The notes under the pieces were generated by a model. It was not told the origin of the DNA. It made no database searches and was given only the letters and a program-made list of their open reading frames with translations. Made by a program: the position numbers and the translations under genes. A DNA stretch of 8,013 bases from Calditrichota bacterium (GTDB taxonomy: Bacteria > Calditrichota > Calditrichia > RBG-13-44-9), in contig JAFGSO010000255.1 of assembly GCA_016934605.1 (NCBI GenBank), positions 1 to 8,013 on the forward strand, given 5' to 3'. Numbering within the stretch: position 1 is the stretch's first letter; each line of letters starts with the position of its first letter. Shown here piece by piece: positions 1-6,408 of this stretch.

Positions 1-755
1 AGTCTTGCAATCACCTGTGTCGGATCATTTTCTTTGAGGAGGGCCGCCCCGGACCGGTAGACTTTCCTTTCATCCACACCATGGTAGATCAGCAACCAGC
101 CTGCATCTGTCCGGATGGGCGGAGGACCGGCTCCAATTTTCATAACTTCCCAGGACTGTTCACGACCCATCAGGGTGTGTTTCCCAATATTGCTGAGATG
201 ATCCGGCCAGTAGTTTTTGTGCGGGTGAATAAATTCTTGCAGATCATCAAAAACGGCAATTTGAATGTTGGGAACAATCCGGTGAATAAAATACACTTTG
301 TTACCAATTTTTTCCGAAAAAATCATGGCGTCTTTATCATTATCATCAGGCCCAACCATGCCGATTTTGCGGAATTTCACAAAATCAGCCGTCTCAGCCA
401 TCATCACCCTGGTATTAATACTTCGTGCGGCATCAGTACCGTCAAATCCTGTGTAAAAAATGTAATATGTCCCTTCAAATAATACAATGCGCGGATCTTC
501 GCAACCTCTTTTCTCAATTTCTGACTCGCTGACAATAACGGGAGCATCAGACTTATAAATAATTCTACCATCAGGGGAGAGTCTGGCATATCCGATTGAA
601 GAATAATTATCTCCGTACACTGCTCGATAGAGCATATTAACCTGATCTCCAATGCGTACCGTTCCCGGATTGAAAACAGCACCTGATTCCCACTGATTTT
701 CAGGAGAAGGTTGAAGTAACGGCCCATTAACGCGATTCAATCTGAAAGATCCCAT
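1..755 (-). CDS. GH130 family glycosidase / mannoside phosphorylase, 3' end cut off by the window edge
   Basis: I translated this frame by hand. It is open from an ATG at 755-753 to the window edge, giving 251 residues; the C-terminal part is missing (GH130 proteins are usually about 310-390 residues). Characterised GH130 enzymes are mostly cytoplasmic phosphorylases of beta-mannosides (mannosyl-glucose, beta-1,4-mannooligosaccharides, mannosyl-GlcNAc); some are beta-1,2-mannosidases. Visible five-bladed-propeller motifs are WESGAVFNPG (22-31), LYRA (42-45), SIGYARLSPDG (53-63), GCEDPRI (84-90), YYIFYTGFDG (97-106), KDAMIFSEKI (141-150), GAGPPPI (208-214), WLLIYHGV (220-227) and YRSGAALL (233-240). 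Asp105 in YTGFDG matches the family's proton-donor aspartate. R116, R159, H225 and Y233 are candidate phosphate ligands, but I could not check this, so phosphorylase versus hydrolase and the exact substrate stay open. The gene starts 27 bases after the oxidoreductase stop and has a good ribosome-binding site. Confidence 0.93.
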   Translation of the reverse strand, partial: MGSFRLNRVNGPLLQPSPENQWESGAVFNPGTVRIGDQVNMLYRAVYGDNYSSIGYARLSPDGRIIYKSDAPVIVSESEIEKRGCEDPRIVLFEGTYYIFYTGFDGTDAARSINTRVMMAETADFVKFRKIGMVGPDDNDKDAMIFSEKIGNKVYFIHRIVPNIQIAVFDDLQEFIHPHKNYWPDHLSNIGKHTLMGREQSWEVMKIGAGPPPIRTDAGWLLIYHGVDERKVYRSGAALLKENDPTQVIAR

Positions 756-762
756 CGTAATA

Positions 763-767
763 TCCTT
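763..767 (-). promoter_or_regulatory. Ribosome-binding site of the GH130 gene
   Basis: On the minus strand AAGGA lies 7 bases upstream of the ATG at 755-753. This is a clear Shine-Dalgarno sequence. It fixes the start of the GH130 reading frame, whose first family motif begins about 20 residues later. Confidence 0.75.
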
Positions 768-782
768 TTCATACAATATTTT

Positions 783-1892
783 TCATAGTCGGGAGGCACT
801 ATTGTCCGCCTCAACAGCCAGTTCCAACGCCTTTAAACCATTTTCCTCAGTAATCACGCGTTTGTGTTTACGATTTTCGATTTTTTTTAGCTGATCTCTT
901 AACAGATGCTGGATTGATTGCCGGTAAATTGTCAATTTATCGGCCGGATCCTGATAATCGAACCTGACTTCATGAGAAACAATGAATTCCTTGCCTCTCC
1001 CTATCAGCCGTTTATTCGATTCAGCCAGTCTTTTTGAATAATCGGGTACTTTTTGCATGATCTGTTCAAGACGATTCAAGCCTGAGTCATCCACCAGAGC
1101 ATATACGGAAATGCTCTGCGGTATCCAGCCATAAACTGACACATCCCCCCTTTCGAACAGCAGTTTGTGTATCTGCCTGTCCAGCAGGGGTGGCTGATCA
1201 AAACCATGATAGTGTGTAGAAACTGCGCCATTCCGGTGCCGAAGTACACAGAAAACCCGGTCTTCCATTGAACCGGAATTTCTCTTTTCGGTATGTGCCC
1301 ACAGCAGATCTGCATCCCCCAGCCAGTAATTATACAGATCAAAAAAATGAACTCCGTGTTCTACAAAAATTCCACCACTCTGTTTTTTATTCCAGAACCA
1401 GTGACCCGAATCCAGGTTAGCGTCAGTTGCATAATTTTCAAAATAAGCCCGCAGAGGAGCACCCATAATTCCAGATTGGATAAGGGAGTGCACCATATCC
1501 GTAACAGGAGCATACCGAAGCACAAAATTTACCGGCAGAATGAGGTTTCTTTCTGCTGCTTCGGCGATCATTTCTTTGCCCTGCTCTGTTGACAATGCGA
1601 GAGGTTTCTCACACAGAACATGTTTTTCGGCACGGAGAGCCTGCATTCCCATTTTATAGTGTGTTTCGGGTGGGGTCACCAGATGTACCAGCTCCACATC
1701 AGCCCGGAGAAGAAATTTTTTAAAATCGGTATACCAGCTGGTGTTAAATTTAGCAGCAGTTTTTTTAACCAATGCTTTATCGGAATCCATTATGGCAGTC
1801 AGCAGAACTTCATCCATTTTGGAAAAAGTATCCAGGCAGAATTGACCAAAGGCACCACAACCAACCAGACCGATTTTCAAGACATTTTTCAT
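783..1892 (-). CDS. Gfo/Idh/MocA family NAD(P)-dependent oxidoreductase
   Basis: A 369-residue cytoplasmic protein. The N-terminal Rossmann fold carries the dinucleotide-binding motif GLVGCGAFG (8-16). The family motif CEKPLAL (94-100) follows, with Lys96 the expected catalytic/cofactor-contacting lysine. The third motif, GGIFVEHGVHFFD (173-185), contains the expected catalytic His182; the usual Asp at the D-x-G-x-H position is Glu178 here. The C-terminal end (EENGLKALELAVEADNSA) is typical of the family. Members oxidise or reduce a sugar or inositol hydroxyl, and some work as transient-redox glycosidases or epimerases; the substrate cannot be read from sequence. I chose the ATG at 1892. The frame stays open to a TTG at 1913, but that adds only seven residues ahead of the fold and has no ribosome-binding site. 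The gene lies 39 bases after the toroid-protein stop and 27 bases before GH130, which suggests co-transcription and a shared sugar substrate. Confidence 0.93.
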   Translation of the reverse strand: MKNVLKIGLVGCGAFGQFCLDTFSKMDEVLLTAIMDSDKALVKKTAAKFNTSWYTDFKKFLLRADVELVHLVTPPETHYKMGMQALRAEKHVLCEKPLALSTEQGKEMIAEAAERNLILPVNFVLRYAPVTDMVHSLIQSGIMGAPLRAYFENYATDANLDSGHWFWNKKQSGGIFVEHGVHFFDLYNYWLGDADLLWAHTEKRNSGSMEDRVFCVLRHRNGAVSTHYHGFDQPPLLDRQIHKLLFERGDVSVYGWIPQSISVYALVDDSGLNRLEQIMQKVPDYSKRLAESNKRLIGRGKEFIVSHEVRFDYQDPADKLTIYRQSIQHLLRDQLKKIENRKHKRVITEENGLKALELAVEADNSASRL

Positions 1893-1931
1893 AGACACCA
1901 AAGCATTATTCAAAGAAAGGAAGAATGGAAA

Positions 1932-3248
1932 TTACTCTCGGATATTTTCCATACATTTTTTTAAAATCGTAAATGCCTGGGGATTCTGTTCAATTTCAAG
2001 AATTGTCAGTAATGCCTCCACTGTAGACTCAGCACCAGAATTCCGGTTTATTTCCTTTTCACTGTTTATTCCATCAAAACAGCGGCCGGTTGCCGGATCG
2101 TACAAGGCTACCCCATTGCTGTTCCGTCCGGCCAACCAGCAAGCCAGTTCACCAGCCTGCCGGGCATATTTTTCAGATCCTGACACCTCATATGCTTCCA
2201 GGCTGGCCCAGACCATCGGGCGAAAATTATAGGCAATTTGAGGGTATTTACGGATATCTGATATAGCAACCGTATCCGCAACAAACGTCAGTTCAAAATA
2301 GCTCAAATATCCTTCCCGGATGAGATAAGGATAGAAATTTTCAATTTCCAGAAAGGCTTTGCTGAGAAACTCTTCTTCTTTTAAAACTTGTCCGGCAAGC
2401 AGGAGCGCATAAGCCTGGATATTCCCGTAGGCATGCCAGTTGTTCTCCCAGCTCAAAAAGCAACCATAGGGTGAATCCTCCGCATTTCCAAACTGGAAAC
2501 TTAAAAGTCCAACCGCAAGTTTTCTGATAAAATCTGCTACACCGGGATTATCCGTCACTCTATAATACGGTACAAGCCCGAGGATCAATACGCCAGCCTG
2601 GTCGGCCGCTGTTTCGAAAGGTAACCAGGTCGGCAGTTCAATGCCACTCACAACGGAGAACCGAGGATAATTTTGTAGTAAAGAATCAATCGCCGGGAAT
2701 ACAGCTTCAATGCGTTCTTTCAATAAGTCTGCATAAGCAGGATCTTCATTCACCATAATTTCATATGCCTCAGCCATAGCCCACATGGCCCGCCAGGTCC
2801 ACCAACCTGCTCTGGCTTCACTGTTCTGGTGGTGCCGGTTAATGGTCATATCGGCAAACCTGAAATTATAAAAAGTTCCTTTCGGAGACTGCATGGTTAA
2901 AATAAAATTCAGCAGATTTCTGGCATGGCCAAGACTCTGTTCATCGCCGGCATATCGATAATGCCTGAGATATAGAACGGCCGCACGACTCACGTCATCG
3001 ACACAGGTGATCCCTTCATCGGGATCTTCCTTTATTTCGTATTCCGGAAATTCGGAATAAATTCCTACATAGTCTGCAGTTACTCCCTCTAGCTTAACCA
3101 CTCTGCTTAAATGTTCCAGATGTGAAAAATTCAAAAGAGAATTATTTTTCTTTCCGGAATTATTTCCGCAAAATACACAGAAAATAAATACCAGCCCAAT
3201 AAGTAGGCATACTCGATCGCATTTCAACTTCTCAATATCGAATCTCAT
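1932..3248 (-). CDS. Exported, probably lipid-anchored alpha/alpha-toroid (six-hairpin glycosidase-like) protein of unknown activity
   Basis: 438 residues. A short charged N-terminus and a hydrophobic stretch (13-26) end at Cys27, followed by GNNSGKKNN. This looks like a lipoprotein signal, although Phe at -1 is not canonical. The mature part is rich in helix-forming repeats with W/Y/A patterns, typical of an (alpha/alpha)6 toroid. Distinctive segments are GITCVDDVSRAAVLYLRHYR (79-98), GTFYNF (124-129), SEARAGWWTWRAMWAM (143-158), a W-H-A-Y-G stretch near the middle and a final helix pair near EALLTILEIEQ. From memory, the VDD-x-x-R-A and F-x-N-F segments resemble the toroid half of certain GT4 glycosyltransferase fusion proteins (C-T-D-D-N-A-R-A-L type), but here the domain stands alone and is exported. 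Acidic residues D84/D85 and E144 could be catalytic; this is a guess. Position between the importer and two sugar enzymes suggests periplasmic glycan processing or binding. I do not recognise a characterised family. Confidence 0.85.
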   Translation of the reverse strand: MRFDIEKLKCDRVCLLIGLVFIFCVFCGNNSGKKNNSLLNFSHLEHLSRVVKLEGVTADYVGIYSEFPEYEIKEDPDEGITCVDDVSRAAVLYLRHYRYAGDEQSLGHARNLLNFILTMQSPKGTFYNFRFADMTINRHHQNSEARAGWWTWRAMWAMAEAYEIMVNEDPAYADLLKERIEAVFPAIDSLLQNYPRFSVVSGIELPTWLPFETAADQAGVLILGLVPYYRVTDNPGVADFIRKLAVGLLSFQFGNAEDSPYGCFLSWENNWHAYGNIQAYALLLAGQVLKEEEFLSKAFLEIENFYPYLIREGYLSYFELTFVADTVAISDIRKYPQIAYNFRPMVWASLEAYEVSGSEKYARQAGELACWLAGRNSNGVALYDPATGRCFDGINSEKEINRNSGAESTVEALLTILEIEQNPQAFTILKKCMENIRE

Positions 3249-3255
3249 CCAAAAA

Positions 3256-3260
3256 CTCCC
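3256..3260 (-). promoter_or_regulatory. Ribosome-binding site of the toroid-protein gene
   Basis: GGGAG on the minus strand lies 7 bases upstream of the ATG at 3248-3246. It supports this start even though the hydrophobic signal segment begins only around residue 13. Confidence 0.65.
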
Positions 3261-3266
3261 GGCTAC

Positions 3267-3322
3267 TCTATGCTTTATGCGCTATGCACTTGGTTCTTTA
3301 TTCTTTGATCTTAATATCTTAA
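3267..3322. repeat. Degenerate heptanucleotide-periodic spacer between operon genes
   Basis: The 76-base gap between the second permease and the toroid gene reads as eight consecutive 7-base units. On the plus strand they are TCTATGC, TTTATGC, GCTATGC, ACTTGGT, TCTTTAT, TCTTTGA, TCTTAAT and ATCTTAA. Neighbouring units share 6 of 7 and 5 of 7 bases in the first trio and 5 of 7 and 4 of 7 in the TCTTT group; the link between the two groups is weaker (3-4 of 7). The array sits only in noncoding sequence and stops before the ribosome-binding site. No function can be assigned. Confidence 0.6.
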
Positions 3323-3324
3323 AA

Positions 3325-4137
3325 TCACTCCTTCATCCCACTGGTCGCCATACTCTGGATAAAATATCGCTGAAAAAATATGTAAGCGATGACAATGGGC
3401 AGAGCCAGCATGGTGGCAGAGGCCAGTTTTGCTCCAAGCTGTGATTCCGCCCGGCCTCCCACTGCAAAAAGAGTGACCAGTTGCGGCATGGTCATCAGGT
3501 CTTCGTTTCTGATCACAATAAGGGGCCATAAAACTTCATTCCATGATGCCATAAAGGTAATAATACCCACTGTTAACAGCGCGGGAATTGAATTTGGCCA
3601 CAATATCCGAAAAAGAATCTGTAATTCATTGCATCCGTCGATCCGGGCCGCATCAATCAGATCCTGCGGAATGCTCATAAAATATTGACGAAACATGATT
3701 ATCGCCAGGGCATTCATCAGATAAGGAATTATCAGCGCAAGGTAGGTATCCACCCACCCGAATTCAACCATCAGAATATACTGCGGAATCAGGGTAATCT
3801 GGAATGGCAGGGTCATGGTAAAAATGATAATAAAAAAAAGTAGCTGTCTCCCCTTGAACCGGAGCCGGGAGAGGGCATAACCCACCATGGATCCAAACAC
3901 CAGCACACCGGCGACAATAGAGAGGGACACGATTAAACTGTTCAGAAAGGCTCGGCCTATTGGTATTTTGTCGATAACCTGGCTATAACTCTGCAGGGTA
4001 ATTTCACTGGGTAACAATACAAGATCACCCAGTTCTGTTTCCGGCGCCAGAGAGGCACTCAGCATCCAGAGAAACGGGTACATGAACAGGAGTGCTCCCA
4101 TCAGAAGGAAAAGATAAAATATGGCTCTTCGGATCAT
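3325..4137 (-). CDS. Carbohydrate ABC transporter permease, MalG-like (inner membrane)
   Basis: 270 residues, the usual length for the MalG/CUT1 permease group. The first membrane segment is at about 6-27, followed by the short periplasmic stretch with SASLAPETE (27-35) common in this family. Further hydrophobic segments lie near 66-88, 99-122, 132-150, about 185-205 and 240-258. The cytoplasmic EAA loop, which docks onto the ATPase, is at 161-181 (IDAARIDGCNELQILFRILWP) with the conserved glycine at 168. The ATG overlaps the TGA of the upstream permease by one base (TGATG), so the two subunits are probably translationally coupled and made in equal amounts. Together they form the channel for the sugar delivered by the binding protein encoded upstream. 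No ATPase gene follows. Confidence 0.95.
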   Translation of the reverse strand: MIRRAIFYLFLLMGALLFMYPFLWMLSASLAPETELGDLVLLPSEITLQSYSQVIDKIPIGRAFLNSLIVSLSIVAGVLVFGSMVGYALSRLRFKGRQLLFFIIIFTMTLPFQITLIPQYILMVEFGWVDTYLALIIPYLMNALAIIMFRQYFMSIPQDLIDAARIDGCNELQILFRILWPNSIPALLTVGIITFMASWNEVLWPLIVIRNEDLMTMPQLVTLFAVGGRAESQLGAKLASATMLALPIVIAYIFFQRYFIQSMATSGMKE

Positions 4138-5006
4138 CAGTTCCCCGATTCTCTCTCTATAAAACGTTTCTGAAGAGCTATAACCAGGAGAATAATTATG
4201 GCAAAGCAGAATCCCAGTGTGGCTGCATAGCCCATGTGATAATAAAAGAATCCCTGTTTATAGATATAGAGGACGGCAGACAAAGTGCTGTTCAGGGGTC
4301 CTCCGCCTGTCATGATATAAGGTTCAATAAACAGCGAAAAGCCTCCGATGGTTGAAAGGATTAATACCATAAGCACTGTGGGATTAATACCGGGAAGAGT
4401 AATATAGAAAAATTTCTGCCATCTGTTGGCTCCTTCCAGATCTGCAGCCTCGTAATACTGTGGTGGAACGCTCTGTAAGCCAACCAGAAATAAAACAATA
4501 TAGAGTCCCACGTTTTTCCAGGTTGCCATGATTGCTATGGAGGGCATAGCCAGTTCAGGCCGGATGAGCCATCCCACCTTGGGTAATCCCACCGATACCA
4601 GCATCCTGTTCAGTAGACCGGTATCAAAACCGTAGAGTTGTTCCCACAGCATAGTCACCACCACACCGGAGACAATAACCGGCAGAAAAAAAGCGGCCCG
4701 GAAAAAGCCTCTTAAGCGTATTTTCTGGTTCAGAATCTCGGCAAAAAACAGGGCAACAACAATCTGTAAAGGCACGTGGATCACCAGAAAAATCAGGGTA
4801 TTGAATATTGAGCGGAAAAAAAGCCTGTCGTTTATCAGGCGGTAGAAATTATGCAGACCGATGAATTCCATGGGCGATATGATATTCCATTTATGGAACA
4901 TCAGGAAAAAAGAGAAGAGAACAGGAAAAGCGATAAATACAAAAAAGTGAACAATATATGGCATTACCAGAAAGTAGGGAGTAAGATGTACGTATTTTCT
5001 TGCCAT
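4137..5006 (-). CDS. Sugar ABC transporter permease, MalF-like (inner membrane)
   Basis: 289 residues from the ATG at 5006. The first membrane segment begins at once (YFLVMPYIVHFFVFIAFPVL). The next region has FIGLHNFYRL, typical of the family, followed by further hydrophobic segments. The EAA loop is at 186-205 (EAADLEGANRWQKFFYITLP), matching the family consensus E-A-A-x-x-x-G-A-x(9)-L-P. A GTG at 5018 in the same frame would add MAKK; it has no Shine-Dalgarno sequence, whereas the ATG has a weak GAGTGG eight bases upstream, so I prefer the ATG with modest certainty. The gene follows the binding-protein gene closely (29 bases) and overlaps the MalG-like gene by one base. Compact six-helix permeases of this kind import mono- or oligosaccharides; the substrate is not visible in sequence. 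Confidence 0.94.
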   Translation of the reverse strand: MARKYVHLTPYFLVMPYIVHFFVFIAFPVLFSFFLMFHKWNIISPMEFIGLHNFYRLINDRLFFRSIFNTLIFLVIHVPLQIVVALFFAEILNQKIRLRGFFRAAFFLPVIVSGVVVTMLWEQLYGFDTGLLNRMLVSVGLPKVGWLIRPELAMPSIAIMATWKNVGLYIVLFLVGLQSVPPQYYEAADLEGANRWQKFFYITLPGINPTVLMVLILSTIGGFSLFIEPYIMTGGGPLNSTLSAVLYIYKQGFFYYHMGYAATLGFCFAIIILLVIALQKRFIERESGN

Positions 5007-5035
5007 TTTTTTTGCCACTCAGTTTATCATATAAT

Positions 5036-6346
5036 TCAAGGTAAAATTAATTCCACCGCCCTGGCGGCATCAGCTATGGCAGTTTCGGGAGATTTTGTTC
5101 CATAGATGACGCAGGCTTCATATTCCTGTGAAATAATATCAAAAATTTCTTTTAACACAGGGCTCTGATCGGTTCCTTTTACATGCTCGGCCTGCAGAGC
5201 AAATGGAATCATCTTTGGATTTTGCTGGAAAAAATTCCGGAAGAATTCGTCATGAAAGAGGTTTCGCCGCCTGGGAATCTGGCTTGTAATCTCAAGAAAT
5301 TTCAGATCATTCTCCTTCTCAATCATAAACCGAATAAACCGCCAGGCCCGGGCAGGATCTTTACAGGTATTGAAAATGACGATATTTTTAGGATCGCCAT
5401 AAGTATAAACAGGACCTTCCTGTTCATCGGGAACAGGCATACTCTGAAATGAATATTTAAATCCCTCCGGTTTGAATTTTTCCGCATGGGCAATCTCCCA
5501 GGGTCCGGCAAATCGGGTAGCAATTACACCGGCCAGAAATGCATCACTGCGGGCTGATAATCTTTCCCGGGGAAGATAACGTTTTTCATAAAGTGTCTTA
5601 AGGAATCGGAATACTTCTACCGCATATTCATTGTTAAATTTTACTTCGCTGCCCTTCACCAGGGAGCCTCCCCCCGACGCTGCCAGATATAGCGGATAAA
5701 AATCGAAGAAACGCTGATACCAGACTACCAGAACCTCACAGTATCCTATCCATCTGTCAATATAGCCATCTCCATCGCTATCTTTTTGAATCCGTGCTGC
5801 TGCTTCCAGAAAGTCTGAATATGTATCTGGCGGATCCTGAAATCCGATATTCTCAAAAATATTTTCATTATAGAGAAGCATAATGGGATTAATTTTCCAT
5901 GGTACCTGGTAAATATGGCCATCAAGAGAAGTCACTTCTGCAATGGTCTCACTATCGCAGCGCGCTGTCATAAAATTCAAAAATCCAGTAATTGTATCCA
6001 GGGGAATTAACACATTAGCCTGAGCGTAAGCCTCAACGTCCCCCTGCCACATATTGGAATAAATATCGGGTGTGGTCTTTCCCACAACTGCAGCCAGAAT
6101 GATTTCCTCACTGGAACGGCCTTCCGGCACTGGTTGATGGACCACCTGTATCTTCGGATCGGATTCATTCCAATTTTTAACCATCTCTCTGGCAAAATGA
6201 ATTTCATCCGGATTATTAGCAGACCAGTACAACAGGGCATCCCTGCCGGAACGATTATTTTCATCGCACTGAATTCCGGCAAGTACTGCGATCAGCAGAA
6301 AAACCCTGAGGAATCTGTATAAAAAATTTATATGTGTATTTCTCAA
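5036..6346 (-). CDS. Extracellular sugar-binding protein of the ABC importer (family 1 solute-binding protein)
   Basis: 436 residues. The N-terminus has arginines followed by a hydrophobic segment (12-25) ending at Cys27 with DENNRSG after it. This suggests a lipoprotein, although Gln at -1 is an atypical lipobox. Family features are YWSANNPDEIHFAREMVKNW at the mature N-terminus (40-59), TPDIYSNMW (92-100), GHIYQVPW (143-150), LLYNENIFE (157-165), and the later FAGPWEIA segment. A calcium-loop-like DSDGDGYIDRW lies at 189-199. The protein would hold the sugar in the periplasm and hand it to the two permeases encoded directly downstream. The only standard start is TTG at 6346: an in-frame TGA lies just upstream at 6352-6350, no ATG or GTG is available before the signal segment, and no Shine-Dalgarno sequence is visible. 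Initiation is therefore probably weak or unusual. Confidence 0.93.
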   Translation of the reverse strand: MRNTHINFLYRFLRVFLLIAVLAGIQCDENNRSGRDALLYWSANNPDEIHFAREMVKNWNESDPKIQVVHQPVPEGRSSEEIILAAVVGKTTPDIYSNMWQGDVEAYAQANVLIPLDTITGFLNFMTARCDSETIAEVTSLDGHIYQVPWKINPIMLLYNENIFENIGFQDPPDTYSDFLEAAARIQKDSDGDGYIDRWIGYCEVLVVWYQRFFDFYPLYLAASGGGSLVKGSEVKFNNEYAVEVFRFLKTLYEKRYLPRERLSARSDAFLAGVIATRFAGPWEIAHAEKFKPEGFKYSFQSMPVPDEQEGPVYTYGDPKNIVIFNTCKDPARAWRFIRFMIEKENDLKFLEITSQIPRRRNLFHDEFFRNFFQQNPKMIPFALQAEHVKGTDQSPVLKEIFDIISQEYEACVIYGTKSPETAIADAARAVELILP

Positions 6347-6379
6347 GTTTCAATTGGTTAGGACAAATAAATAACATGC

Positions 6380-6408
6380 AGGTGAATTCTCATTCTTGAA
6401 AATCACCT
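6380..6408 (-). terminator. Bulged hairpin after the PorV-like gene; possible weak terminator or attenuator
   Basis: Directly after the TAA at 6411-6409, the minus strand has AGGTGATTTTC (6408-6398), a six-base loop AAGAAT, and GAGAATTCACCT (6391-6380). The arms pair over 11 positions with one bulged T and one G-T pair. The following GCATGTTATTTATTTG is T-rich but not a clean T-run, so termination may be partial. It would separate the secretion pair from the sugar-transport genes, or reduce readthrough into them. Confidence 0.5.

Noticed and set aside
81..482. A 133-codon open frame on the plus strand.
   Set aside because: It is antisense to GH130 with low-complexity composition and no recognisable domain; other plus-strand open frames across the window are likewise antisense to well-supported genes.
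404..727. A 107-codon open frame on the minus strand.
   Set aside because: It overlaps the GH130 gene in another frame, has no family motifs, and the GH130 frame is clearly the coding one.
1893..1913. TTG start of the oxidoreductase, seven residues upstream of the ATG.
   Set aside because: There is no ribosome-binding site before it, and the dinucleotide-binding fold begins normally from the ATG at 1892.
6347..6379. A promoter for the sugar-binding-protein gene in the gap after the hairpin.
   Set aside because: The TTTATTTG stretch only partly matches the Bacteroidota -7 element and no convincing -33 or -35 element is visible.
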